A program made the translations under genes and the position numbers. A model generated the notes under the pieces. The model did not search any database, was not told the DNA's origin, and was given only the letters and a program-made list of their open reading frames with translations. A stretch of DNA of 61,984 nucleotides from Pseudobutyrivibrio sp. (GTDB lineage: Bacteria; Bacillota; Clostridia; Lachnospirales; Lachnospiraceae), in NCBI GenBank assembly GCA_017557435.1, contig JAFYYR010000009.1, positions 1-61,984 on the forward strand. Direction: 5' to 3'. Within the stretch, counting starts at the first letter, position 1; each line of letters opens with the position of its first letter. Shown piece by piece: positions 33,948 through 41,500 of this stretch.

Positions 33948-35897
33948 TTAACTCTGCTTTCTCATCCTATTTAAATATGAAGATGCTGCAGTTGTATATG
34001 ATTTCTTCGGTGTTTCCCTTACTTCTTTTTCCTCTTCTTTGTCCTCTGACTCTTGTCCCAATTCTTTTATAAAGATAGATTGCTTATTTAAATATTGAAA
34101 TATAGTAAGCTTTTCTTTGGCGCGAGTCATACCCACATAAAAGATTCTTCTTTCCTCTTCAAAATCTTTTTTCTCCTGGGCTGACGCTCTAGAATTTTTC
34201 CTAATAACTTTATTTGGAAAAACTCCATTTATTACATCCATAAGAATCACACTATCGTACTCTAAGCCCTTGCTTGAGTGGATTGTGGCCAGCACAAGCT
34301 TTTCTCTTTTTTCATTTTGCTTTTCAGATAGAATCTGCCGCAGCTCGTATAATCGATTGATGAATGATGGAATATTAGGCTCCTGCTTTGCAAGCATTTT
34401 GAGAATAAACAACTTATTCTTATCCAGATTATTAGAAGTCATATATTCTCCATATCCCATATATTTTTCTATTCTAATCAGGGCTTTATATGGGTCCTCA
34501 TTTACCATGTTTTTAAAATGAGTATCGAGAGATCTGCAATTACCTATGACGCGGCCATTAATATTTATCAGCTCAGCCGCCTCTAATATAGATGAGCGAT
34601 TCCGCTCTGCTATCCTGCACATGTCTATTGCATTTTGCTTACTAAGATATGACTGGAACTTGAAATATATCTTCATGAATATTTCCTCGTCCATTGGCAC
34701 AAATGCAAACTGAAGGATATTTAAAACATCAAGCACCACTTTGTTTGTAAAAAATGCCATGTCCACATTTTTAATCGTGTATGGAAGTGACTGTCGCTCT
34801 AGCAAATCCACTAATGGTAAAATGCTTTCATTATCTCGATACAGAATAGCTGTCTGATTCTGAATATTCGCAGCCACCTTAAGCAAGTAATTGTACTGAT
34901 TATCTCGCTTAATCTGGACAAAATTAATCTCAGATGTACCCTCTCTTGTGGCACAAATATGCTTTTCATATCTATCTTTGTTGTGTTGTATAAAAATATC
35001 AGCGGCCTGGATTATTTTCGCATTAGAGCGATAGTTTTTGTCCATGTACAAAACTTTGGCCCCAGGGTGGTCCTTTTCAAAATTTAAAAGAGCATCTGGG
35101 TAAGCAGCTCTGAATCCATATATACTCTGGTCCTCATCACCAACCATGAAAATATTGCCATCGGCTTTCGCCAATAAATTGATTATCATGTGCTGTATTT
35201 TCGAGGTATCCTGAGCCTCATCAACACAGATATATCTATACTGCTTCTGATAATAATCCAGCACAAATTTCGAACCCTTTAAAATCCTATAGGCGTAAAC
35301 CATCTGGTCGTCATAGTCCATGAGACTTCTAGATTTAAGAGTATTATTATAGGTTTCGTATATACGGAGTAAATCCAGGTCTTCATCCTCACCTAGTTTC
35401 TTAATCTCCGATTTATCCAAACACATATTTTTACAATATGTAATCAGCGTCCTAATATTTTTAATGTCACTTTCAGTTGGATACTCGCCTACTATATTTA
35501 AATAGATGCTTCCAATAAGACCTGCTATCTCTTTTTCATCTGTACATAATTCAAATGAAGGCTTATCGATTAGTCGCCCGTAGTAAGCGATTATCTTAGC
35601 GCAGATTCCATTAATGGTTCTAAACTCTAGTCTGTCTGATATATCCTCACCAAATATATTTTTAAATCTAGCCGCCATATCCTTTGTGGCTGCTACCGTA
35701 TATGTCAATGTGAGAATGTTTTCTGGGGCAATCCCTTGACAGTAGAGCATGTATCCCAAGCGATTAACTAGCACTGTGGTCTTTCCACTTCCTGGAACTG
35801 CCAGTAAAAGCACAGGGCCCTCAACAGTCTTCACTGCCTCCTGCTGCTGAGGATTTAGCCCCTTGCCATATGTTTCAAAAAATTCCTGTTGGGTCAT
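33948..35897 (-). CDS. UvrD/PcrA-like superfamily 1 DNA helicase
   Basis: This 649-residue SF1A helicase has the Walker A VPGSGKTT near residue 34, motif II YICVDEAQDT (about 228), motif III GDEDQSIYGFRAA, motif IV MDKNYRSN, and motif V/VI IHSSKGLEYDSVILMD with VGMTRAKEKLT. It unwinds DNA in repair or replication restart. It is shorter than PcrA (about 740) and lacks the usual C-terminal PcrA tail, so it may be an accessory paralogue rather than the housekeeping gene. Confidence 0.9.
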   Translation of the reverse strand: MTQQEFFETYGKGLNPQQQEAVKTVEGPVLLLAVPGSGKTTVLVNRLGYMLYCQGIAPENILTLTYTVAATKDMAARFKNIFGEDISDRLEFRTINGICAKIIAYYGRLIDKPSFELCTDEKEIAGLIGSIYLNIVGEYPTESDIKNIRTLITYCKNMCLDKSEIKKLGEDEDLDLLRIYETYNNTLKSRSLMDYDDQMVYAYRILKGSKFVLDYYQKQYRYICVDEAQDTSKIQHMIINLLAKADGNIFMVGDEDQSIYGFRAAYPDALLNFEKDHPGAKVLYMDKNYRSNAKIIQAADIFIQHNKDRYEKHICATREGTSEINFVQIKRDNQYNYLLKVAANIQNQTAILYRDNESILPLVDLLERQSLPYTIKNVDMAFFTNKVVLDVLNILQFAFVPMDEEIFMKIYFKFQSYLSKQNAIDMCRIAERNRSSILEAAELININGRVIGNCRSLDTHFKNMVNEDPYKALIRIEKYMGYGEYMTSNNLDKNKLFILKMLAKQEPNIPSFINRLYELRQILSEKQNEKREKLVLATIHSSKGLEYDSVILMDVINGVFPNKVIRKNSRASAQEKKDFEEERRIFYVGMTRAKEKLTIFQYLNKQSIFIKELGQESEDKEEEKEVRETPKKSYTTAASSYLNRMRKQS

Positions 35898-35943
35898 ATA
35901 TCTTTGATACTAACTCCTAATATGTATATTTCCTGGCCTTCGG

Positions 35944-36183
35944 CTATTTCTTAGGAACGTCCTGCAACTCAAATCTATATTTCTGCTCCACCTCAGGATA
36001 CTTTTCATGGTCTACTTCCGACAAGAACATATCAAGTGGTCTCACCCAAAGTGAACCATCATCATATAATTTTCTATAAATTACCATATCCTCCTGTGTC
36101 TCTGAATGCTTGCACACATCCTCAACCAAATAATAATTTCCTTTAAAATGCTTATAAATTCTGTGTAATTGTAATTCTTGCAT
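35944..36183 (-). CDS. DUF1653 domain protein
   Basis: This small 79-residue protein is almost entirely the DUF1653 domain ([31 protein letters not shown] and WVRPLDMFL). The family is widespread and its function is not established. AAGGAG lies 8 nt before the ATG. It lies 46 nt upstream of the helicase gene and may be cotranscribed with it. Confidence 0.85.
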   Translation of the reverse strand: MQELQLHRIYKHFKGNYYLVEDVCKHSETQEDMVIYRKLYDDGSLWVRPLDMFLSEVDHEKYPEVEQKYRFELQDVPKK

Positions 36184-36226
36184 GATTATTCTCCTTATTA
36201 TTTCAATAGATATATAATACTGTTTT

Positions 36227-36721
36227 CTACAGCGCTATTCTAGTAAAAAACTCTTTATCATTCTCATGATGTATGTAGGCCCCATTGTTCTGCTGAACTT
36301 TCAAGCTGGCAGGATTATCTTTGTTAACCGATAGATAGGCCTCACTGATTCCAATTTCTCTAGCCTTTTCAATTGCCAACTTAAGACCTGCAGTGGCGTA
36401 GCCCTTGCCTCTATATATTTTTGATATGCAATATCCAATATGTCCTGGGCCTTCTCTTAAGAAATCATTTAAACAATGCCTTAAGTTAAATACTCCAACA
36501 TATTTGCCTTCATCCACAAGCACGTATGTAGTATCTGGGACAAATCCCTCTGGCAATTCTTCTCCCTTAGACCACTTTCTCTTCAGCTCTATCCAGTCAA
36601 GAAATCTATCGTAGTCGTAACCATACACATTATTAATATATCCATTCTCGTTTTCGGGAAATGTCATGTAAAGCTCATATGTTTTCTTGTAATCTGAATC
36701 TTGTACTCTAACTAGTTCCAT
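36227..36721 (-). CDS. GNAT family N-acetyltransferase
   Basis: This 164-residue acetyltransferase has the central strand [21 protein letters not shown], which forms the acetyl-CoA pyrophosphate loop (YRGKGYA), and the conserved [19 protein letters not shown] helix-strand pair. It resembles uncharacterised GNATs of clostridia that act on small molecules. The substrate is unknown. Confidence 0.87.
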   Translation of the reverse strand: MELVRVQDSDYKKTYELYMTFPENENGYINNVYGYDYDRFLDWIELKRKWSKGEELPEGFVPDTTYVLVDEGKYVGVFNLRHCLNDFLREGPGHIGYCISKIYRGKGYATAGLKLAIEKAREIGISEAYLSVNKDNPASLKVQQNNGAYIHHENDKEFFTRIAL

Positions 36722-36740
36722 AACAATTCCTCCTAATGTA

Positions 36741-36792
36741 AAAAAATATAAAGTAAGAGCCTTACCGAATCTAGTGGGATTTGGTAAGACTC
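36741..36792 (-). terminator. Probable terminator of the PAP2 gene
   Basis: The stem GAGTCTTACC/GGTAAGGCTC (minus strand; one G-U pair) has a T-rich tract starting about 10 nt after it, so it is a somewhat loose terminator. Confidence 0.6.
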
Positions 36793-36798
36793 AAATTA

Positions 36799-37752
36799 TT
36801 ATCTTTTCGATTTAAGTGATTCTATCCTTGTAAACACAAGTGGCGCCATAAAGAATGTTCCAAAATAAAATATTACATTCTCTGCAAAGCCTTTTATCCA
36901 TCTCACAGATATTATTGAACAAAGATATTCTGCCAATAGAGCGCATATATAATAGAATGCAATCCCTATAATTGCTCGCAGTAATTTATCTTTTATGCTC
37001 AAGTTATCAGTACTAAAAGCTATATATTTTTCTTCTAGTATCCAAGCGGTAAAAATTCCTGTAATTAATCCAGCTTTATTAGCATAGGATTTAATAGCTC
37101 GCGCAGGCTTATATATAACTTTCCCTGCACTATTATAATCAATAGGATAGTTTTTAAGCACCATAAATGCAGTAACAACTATAATAACTGCAACCACTAT
37201 ACAATAGAAAATCATCCGATTTTTTTCTGAATCCCCTATTTTCTTTTGAATAAAGGTTGTGAGACAAATCACTGCTATGGCTTCTAGTATAGCTACTGTG
37301 ACATCCTGAGGAGTATGAACCCCAAGATAGTTCCTTGAAAAAGCAACCAAAAGCACTAGACATATAAAGACAGCACATACCACTTTTTTCTTACGGTAAA
37401 CATAGGCAATAGAGCCATAAGAAGAAGCACTTCCCTGTGTATGACCACTAGGGAATGAATATCCTCCCGCTCCATCAATGGCTTCTTTTGTAGGTTGCAC
37501 CAACTCAGAACGCATCCATGGTCTATATATGCAAAAAATATTCTTAAGTATCCCATTCAAAAATGAGCCAATAGAATAGGAGATTAACACAAATTCTCCT
37601 TTCTTCTTGTCTATACAGAAGAATACTATCATCGGTATCAATACAAGCAGACTCCCACCTGCTGTATCAGTTATAAATTGTATTAGCTCATTGAACCACT
37701 CGGGAGCGTTCATTCTGATATCCTGCAAGAATAACAAATAACTAATATCCAT
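36799..37752 (-). CDS. PAP2 family membrane phosphatase
   Basis: This 317-residue integral membrane phosphatase has the three PAP2 signature parts: KNIFCIYRPW (Arg of motif 1), YSFPSGHTQGSAS (motif 2 His), and SRNYLGVHTPQDV (motif 3 His). Such enzymes dephosphorylate lipid phosphates, for example undecaprenyl pyrophosphate or phosphatidic acid. Its extra C-terminal membrane region (about 200-317) is longer than in BcrC-type enzymes. Confidence 0.9.
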   Translation of the reverse strand: MDISYLLFLQDIRMNAPEWFNELIQFITDTAGGSLLVLIPMIVFFCIDKKKGEFVLISYSIGSFLNGILKNIFCIYRPWMRSELVQPTKEAIDGAGGYSFPSGHTQGSASSYGSIAYVYRKKKVVCAVFICLVLLVAFSRNYLGVHTPQDVTVAILEAIAVICLTTFIQKKIGDSEKNRMIFYCIVVAVIIVVTAFMVLKNYPIDYNSAGKVIYKPARAIKSYANKAGLITGIFTAWILEEKYIAFSTDNLSIKDKLLRAIIGIAFYYICALLAEYLCSIISVRWIKGFAENVIFYFGTFFMAPLVFTRIESLKSKR

Positions 37753-37777
37753 TTATACCTGCCTTTCTATAACCCCT

Positions 37778-38101
37778 TTAACTCCTATGCTTTTTATAGT
37801 AATAATGAAAATCTATTATAATTAGTGGTGCTAGTGTACAAGCCACCAAAGCTGCGCCTATAATAATCAATAAATCATTTCTTATCGCATTTCCTATTAT
37901 TAGCACTATTAGGCCAACTGTACTTATTCCGCGGGCTATAAGATATTTCTTTTCATACTTCCATTCTTCTTTTTTATCTCTTATATATAGTAAAAAAACT
38001 CCATAAATAAGAGTAAACATCCATATTGAGCCCTCAAATAACTTGACCGCCAATACCATAGATATAGTACTCCCAATAATCGCTAATCCCTTGTTGCTCA
38101 T
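37778..38101 (-). CDS. Small membrane protein, unknown function
   Basis: I do not recognise this 107-residue protein. It has four hydrophobic stretches (about 6-24, 26-40, 55-70, 75-95), a charged loop RDKKEEWKYEKKYL between the second and third, and a basic C-terminus. It lies 25 nt upstream of the PAP2 gene on the same strand and may be cotranscribed with it. Confidence 0.65.
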   Translation of the reverse strand: MSNKGLAIIGSTISMVLAVKLFEGSIWMFTLIYGVFLLYIRDKKEEWKYEKKYLIARGISTVGLIVLIIGNAIRNDLLIIIGAALVACTLAPLIIIDFHYYYKKHRS

Positions 38102-38161
38102 ACATTATCCTTCCACAAATATCATCTATATATTTAAAAGTCTATAATTCATTAATGCCTA

Positions 38162-38674
38162 TTATAAAGTCTTATGGAATTTCCAGAAATCTATGGTCTC
38201 CTGTAAATCTGCCTCATCTACAAACAAATTCATCTTCTTTCCAATAGCTATTGCCATATCAACGTACATATTTGCTCTTGCAGTAATAACATTCTCTCCA
38301 ACAACCAAAGGCTCATTAATAGAATGGGTGGATTCGATTCCCTTCAATATTCCTGCATTATCAAGTTCATCTACTCCATTACAAATACCAGCAACTAAAC
38401 TCTTATTATCTACAACTGCGCGAATAAATGAATATACCTCTTCATTAGCAATAGATGAAATATCTCCACCTGGAATTAGAAGTAGCTCTACTTCTTTGGG
38501 ATCTATTTCTCTTAGTGGGCAAGTCGCATTCATTGAAAACTGCTCTTGAGCCTTAACAGCAACTCCATCAATTGTAGCAAATACTATTTCATGACCTGTA
38601 CACTGTAAAAAATAATTTGTAATTACGATTTCGTATATACAACATGACTCATATAGTAATACTACAGTCTTCAT
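38162..38674 (-). CDS. DJ-1/PfpI family protein
   Basis: This 170-residue member of the DJ-1/PfpI superfamily has the nucleophile elbow LVAGICNGVDELDNAG (Cys about 96) and the ELLLIPGGD strand. It diverges clearly from the first DJ-1-like protein of this window and from ThiJ. The activity is unknown; a glutamine-amidotransferase-like or carbonyl-stress role is possible. Confidence 0.78.
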   Translation of the reverse strand: MKTVVLLYESCCIYEIVITNYFLQCTGHEIVFATIDGVAVKAQEQFSMNATCPLREIDPKEVELLLIPGGDISSIANEEVYSFIRAVVDNKSLVAGICNGVDELDNAGILKGIESTHSINEPLVVGENVITARANMYVDMAIAIGKKMNLFVDEADLQETIDFWKFHKTL

Positions 38675-38845
38675 ATTATCCCCCCTATTCTTTTCCTTTA
38701 ATATGGGGTTATTCTAACAAATAGAATGTACTTAAGCAACAATATTTAAATTTTCGTATAATAAGTGTTTTTTTGATGCGCCAATCCATTTGATTAACAT
38801 TGATTGTGCACTTTCAATAGCTTCCTCCTTTAGTTTACCTATTTT

Positions 38846-38979
38846 GACTAGACACTCCCAGATTTGCTAAGCAAATCTGGGAGGTACCGTCTGTCGACGA
38901 TACTACATGTAAATAAAAAAGTCCTAGATAGGAAATAAATTTCCATCTAGGACTTTTATTATTTACATTTTGTCTAGTC
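38846..38979 (-). ncRNA. Structured 3'-UTR module, copy A
   Basis: On the minus strand an outer stem (GACTAGACA/TGTCTAGTC, 38846-38854 with 38971-38979) encloses three hairpins. First comes a terminator-like one (38908-38967, with stem AGTCCTAGAT/ATCTAGGACT flanked by TGTAAATAA/TTATTTACA). Next is a short GTACCGTC/GACGATAC hairpin (38884-38903), and last a CTCCCAGATTTGC/GCAAATCTGGGAG hairpin (38855-38883). The same plan recurs at 39064-39191 and 60406-60525 with different sequences. It lies downstream of the displaced tuf tail. The type is a proposal. Confidence 0.55.
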
Positions 38980-39063
38980 TCGTTACTCGCGACTAGTATA
39001 ATTTGGGTTGGGCTGTTCAATTAAAATAATTAATTGATTTTTTCATTTTATCTCCTAACTATC

Positions 39064-39191
39064 CACGAACTCAGATTGCTTCGCAATCTTCATGTTCGCG
39101 TCTGTCGCCGCAAACAATCATGAAATAAAAAATGCTCAGCTTCAAGCAAGCTTGTGCTGAGCATTTTAATTATTTCATTAATTAGTTCGTG
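39064..39191 (-). ncRNA. Structured 3'-UTR module, copy B
   Basis: The outer stem CACGAACT/AGTTCGTG (39064-39071 with 39184-39191) encloses a terminator hairpin (AATGCTCAGC/GCTGAGCATT, 39131-39140 with 39156-39165, T-rich tail on the minus strand), a small hairpin with GCGACAGACGC, and a GATTGC/GCAATC hairpin. It follows directly after the stop codon of the displaced tuf fragment, so it is probably the native tuf terminator region. Confidence 0.58.
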
Positions 39192-39206
39192 TCTCGTTAC
39201 TCGCGA

Positions 39207-39260
39207 CTATTCGATGATTGTAGCAACACGACCAGAACCTACTGTTCTACCACCCTCACG
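39207..39260 (-). pseudogene. tuf: Displaced 3' end of tuf
   Basis: This codes for the last 17 residues of EF-Tu ([17 protein letters not shown]) and a TAG stop. It is identical over 50 bp (39211-39260) to the end of the intact tuf gene at 47562-47611. After that the two differ: here GAA TAG, in the intact gene GAG TAA. Upstream of 39260 the sequence is not tuf. It is the original chromosomal tuf tail separated from the gene by element integration. Confidence 0.92.
39211..39260. repeat. Left attachment-site direct repeat
   Basis: This 50-bp sequence is a perfect match to 47562-47611. It starts within the penultimate sense codon region of EF-Tu and ends at an Arg codon. It is the integration core or contains it. 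Confidence 0.9.
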
Positions 39261-39363
39261 ATTCACTCCTTAGTTTATCGTGATTATAAATGGCGTTTTT
39301 TCGGTGTTTCTTTTGATGTGATTATTCATATTCGCATCATTTTCTATGGTTTTTAGAATTTTT

Positions 39364-39384
39364 GGTACCAAAACAGTACCAGAG
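39364..39384. promoter_or_regulatory. Candidate integrase arm-type sites, left end
   Basis: GGTACCAAA and AGTACCAGAG lie about 100 bp inside the left core. AGTACCAGAG recurs exactly (inverted) at 47405-47414, and AGTACCAGAA occurs twice nearby at the right end. Confidence 0.5.
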
Positions 39385-39407
39385 CTAAACAAAAAGTCTC
39401 ATATATA

Positions 39408-39454
39408 AGAAAAAGACTCTGGGCCCTTCGCTAAATCCAGCGATGGGTCGAGTC
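39408..39454 (-). terminator. Terminator of the nuclease gene
   Basis: A long imperfect stem with GACTC/GAGTC ends and an inner TCGC/GCGA helix (39415-39454) is followed by TTTTTCTT on the minus strand. Confidence 0.75.
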
Positions 39455-39501
39455 CTATCTTGACTATAGAATATCATAAATTCAGAAAATGTCAACTTCC
39501 T

Positions 39502-39894
39502 CTACTTTGGTGGATACTTTAAAAGCTCCCCATTCTTTCTGATCACATACAATTTCTTTAAATATGGGCGTGAGTAAAACTCTTTCTCTAATTGGGATAT
39601 ACATTGCTTCTCTGGCAATTTAGTATGTCTCAAATCAAATATGATGTATTTTGATTGCTGTACAGCCTTTCTAAAGTTATCCTCAATAGTTCTTTTTCCA
39701 TTACCAAAAGGACACTTCATTTCCCATTCAACACCTTCCATTCTAATGTCTGGTGTATGATTTCCAGGTATACTACTAGGTTTTAGAAATGTAATATTCT
39801 TACCTAATTCTGCGAAGTATTTAGCCATTTCAAACTCATGTTTTTCTGGCGGTGTATTTAAAGCTGATATATCAATTCTGCCCACATTTGACAT
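39502..39894 (-). CDS. PD-(D/E)XK nuclease-like protein, CdiA-CT type
   Basis: This 130-residue protein resembles stand-alone CdiA C-terminal tRNase domains: helix FEMAKYFAELGKNITFL, then TPDIRMEGVEWEMKCP, whose PD...E-x-K is the nuclease core, then KAVQQSKYIIFDLRHTKL. In contact-dependent inhibition this domain cuts tRNA. Here it has no export domain and no recognisable protein immunity gene beside it. A short RNA gene with tandem hairpins and a terminator lies just upstream on the same strand (39962-40084). AAGGAG is 13 nt before the ATG, a weak start. Toxin activity is inference. Confidence 0.68.
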   Translation of the reverse strand: MSNVGRIDISALNTPPEKHEFEMAKYFAELGKNITFLKPSSIPGNHTPDIRMEGVEWEMKCPFGNGKRTIEDNFRKAVQQSKYIIFDLRHTKLPEKQCISQLEKEFYSRPYLKKLYVIRKNGELLKYPPK

Positions 39895-39961
39895 ACTTAA
39901 GTGAATTCTCCTTTATATAACGTTTTATCAGTTTACAAATAATAGAATGAAAAATCAAGTA

Positions 39962-40084
39962 CAAAAAAATGACGGGGTAAATCCCCGTCAGCCGGTGGAC
40001 CAGAGTCTTTCGACTAGCCCTAAATATTTGACGGGCGTCCTGCCCGCGGATATGTGGACCCGGGTCTTTCAACCAGTCCTAAGT
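39962..40084 (-). ncRNA. Tandem-hairpin RNA upstream of the nuclease gene
   Basis: Two 59-nt units lie head to tail. Each has a 24-nt hairpin with a GAAA loop (40056-40079 and 39997-40020) followed by a GC-rich hairpin (40030-40046 and 39971-39989). Both GAAA hairpins fold identically: 5 bp, a 2-nt bulge, then 4 bp, with a compensatory G-C to A-T change. The last hairpin with TTTTTTT is a terminator. A promoter stands at 40091-40119. The transcript would be about 120 nt. Confidence 0.7.
39963..39989 (-). terminator. Terminator at the end of the tandem-hairpin RNA
   Basis: The perfect stem GACGGGG/CCCCGTC with a 5-nt loop is followed by ATTTTTTTG on the minus strand. It lies about 70 nt before the nuclease start, so some readthrough may express that gene. 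Confidence 0.88.
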
Positions 40085-40090
40085 GATATA

Positions 40091-40119
40091 ATAATATCAA
40101 GCATTATATACTTATTCAA
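40091..40119 (-). promoter_or_regulatory. Promoter of the tandem-hairpin RNA
   Basis: On the minus strand the -35 box is TTGAAT (40114-40119) and the -10 box TATTAT (40091-40096), with a 17-bp spacer. The expected start is about 40084, just before the first hairpin unit. Confidence 0.65.
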
Positions 40120-40264
40120 TACAAAATATGAATCTTTAAAAACTTATACTTTTAAAAATGATATTCCCACATATATTTAATGTCATCTTTACCAAATACA
40201 AATATTACACATTTTTCTTGTAAAATTTTATAAATAAATGTTCCTAAAACACGGAGGTCAATAT

Positions 40265-40717
40265 ATGAGTCAAACGAAAAGAAATATTTGTATATTTCTT
40301 ATTATCCTTTTTTCTCTCGGAATTATAGCATCCATGGGAATATATTATGCACATAACTCCGACTATATTATAGAACGAGGAAATGTAGCACAGCTAAACG
40401 TTCATAGTATTTTAGCGGGGAATCTCTATGCTGACTACTCATCTAGGAAATTAGAAGCATTAGAAAAAGAACGAACTATATGTAAAGTTGTTGCTATTAC
40501 TAGCGCTATAGGTTTAATTATTACAATCATAGTAATAGCCTCATCTAAAAAAAGTGTATCAACAACCATTTCCAACGAATCATCCGAATCCAACACTTTA
40601 GATAGTAGTTCCTCTCCTCTTAGCATCAAACTAAACGAGATAAACGATTTAAAAGAACAAGGATTAATAACCGACGAGGAATATACTGCTTTACGAAACA
40701 AAATACTAAATTTGTAA
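40265..40717 (+). CDS. SHOCT-domain membrane protein
   Basis: This is one of only two plus-strand genes. The 150-residue protein has two transmembrane helices (about 8-28 and 74-96), an extracytoplasmic segment between them, a Ser-rich cytoplasmic linker and a C-terminal SHOCT motif (LNEINDLKEQGLITDEEYTALRNKIL). I start it at 40265, where CGGAGGT lies 6 nt before the ATG. It is divergent from the tandem-hairpin RNA and nuclease. Function is unknown; SHOCT tails often mediate oligomerisation. Confidence 0.75.
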   Translation: MSQTKRNICIFLIILFSLGIIASMGIYYAHNSDYIIERGNVAQLNVHSILAGNLYADYSSRKLEALEKERTICKVVAITSAIGLIITIIVIASSKKSVSTTISNESSESNTLDSSSSPLSIKLNEINDLKEQGLITDEEYTALRNKILNL

Positions 40718-40740
40718 CAACTAAATTATATATGAAAATA

Positions 40741-40775
40741 AAAGCTACGGCACCAATCTGTGTCGTAGCTTTTAA
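40741..40775. terminator. Bidirectional terminator
   Basis: The stem AAGCTACG/CGTAGCTT with an inner CAC/GTG helix has T-rich tails on both strands. It serves the SHOCT gene (+) and the zinc-ribbon gene at 40783 (-). Confidence 0.85.
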
Positions 40776-40782
40776 TCTATCT

Positions 40783-41484
40783 TCAATCGCCTGTCCAAAT
40801 GCCATCTAGTATCATATTAGCCTGTTCTAAGTCACTAATATCATCTGCCGTCCTAAGTATGTCTTCAGCTTTTACTATGCTTTCTTCAAATTCAGAAACC
40901 ATCCCTTTGTACATTGAAACAGCCATTTTCATAGTTTTATCATCACTATCCTCATATTCAAGAATAATACTATCGTAAGCATAACAAGTTGCCCATGATT
41001 TCCAGAATTTCATTATCAATGCTGCATATTGTTCTTCTTCCTCTGTAGGGCTCTTGCCTACATCTACTTCGTATGAAACCGCATCTACAACCTTATATAT
41101 TTCTACCATTGGAACATCCATATGCTCTAAGGTATAACCCATAGTTACTTCCTTCATCTTCGTAGATTTCATATCATCCAGATATTCCATTCCTTGATCG
41201 TAGACATCCTTTGATACCCCTTTTATTGGAGATGTTTGTGATTGGAATAATATAATAATTCCAACAATAAAAGCTAAAGCAACTATCAAAGCCGCAACAA
41301 TTAACTTAATTGGAAACGTTTTGTTCTTATTAATTCTCTTGCCACAATTAGGGCAGAAAACTGTGTCCCCTGAAACTTCTATACCACATGAAGGACATTT
41401 ATATTCTTTTTTTAATCTCGTTCCGCATTTCATACAGAATTCTGAATCATCCGGCATATTACTTCCACATTTATTACATTTCAT
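40783..41484 (-). CDS. Membrane protein with two zinc ribbons
   Basis: The N-terminus holds two treble-clef/zinc-ribbon units (CNKCGSNMPDDSEFCMKCG and CPSCGIEVSGDTVFCPNCG, about 3-52), followed by one transmembrane helix (about 62-84) and an extracytoplasmic helical domain of about 150 residues. It is probably a membrane-anchored protein with a cytoplasmic metal-binding end. A GTG two codons earlier is an alternative start. Last of a row of three zinc-ribbon genes in the mobile element. Function is unknown. Confidence 0.75.
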   Translation of the reverse strand: MKCNKCGSNMPDDSEFCMKCGTRLKKEYKCPSCGIEVSGDTVFCPNCGKRINKNKTFPIKLIVAALIVALAFIVGIIILFQSQTSPIKGVSKDVYDQGMEYLDDMKSTKMKEVTMGYTLEHMDVPMVEIYKVVDAVSYEVDVGKSPTEEEEQYAALIMKFWKSWATCYAYDSIILEYEDSDDKTMKMAVSMYKGMVSEFEESIVKAEDILRTADDISDLEQANMILDGIWTGD

Positions 41485-41500
41485 ATGCACCTCACTTTAA

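Noticed and set aside
33948-35897. Assigning the helicase as pcrA
   Set aside because: It is shorter than PcrA and lacks its tail; a paralogue is equally likely, so no symbol was given.
38732-38866. Open minus-strand frame of about 44 codons (ending KHLLYENLNIVA) in the old tuf flank
   Set aside because: It has no start codon with a ribosome site and no recognisable match, and it overlaps structured module A. A decayed gene end is possible but cannot be supported.
39872-40072. Minus-strand frame across the tandem-hairpin RNA
   Set aside because: It runs through two hairpin units and a strong terminator and lacks a ribosome site. Structure, with compensatory changes, explains the sequence better than coding.
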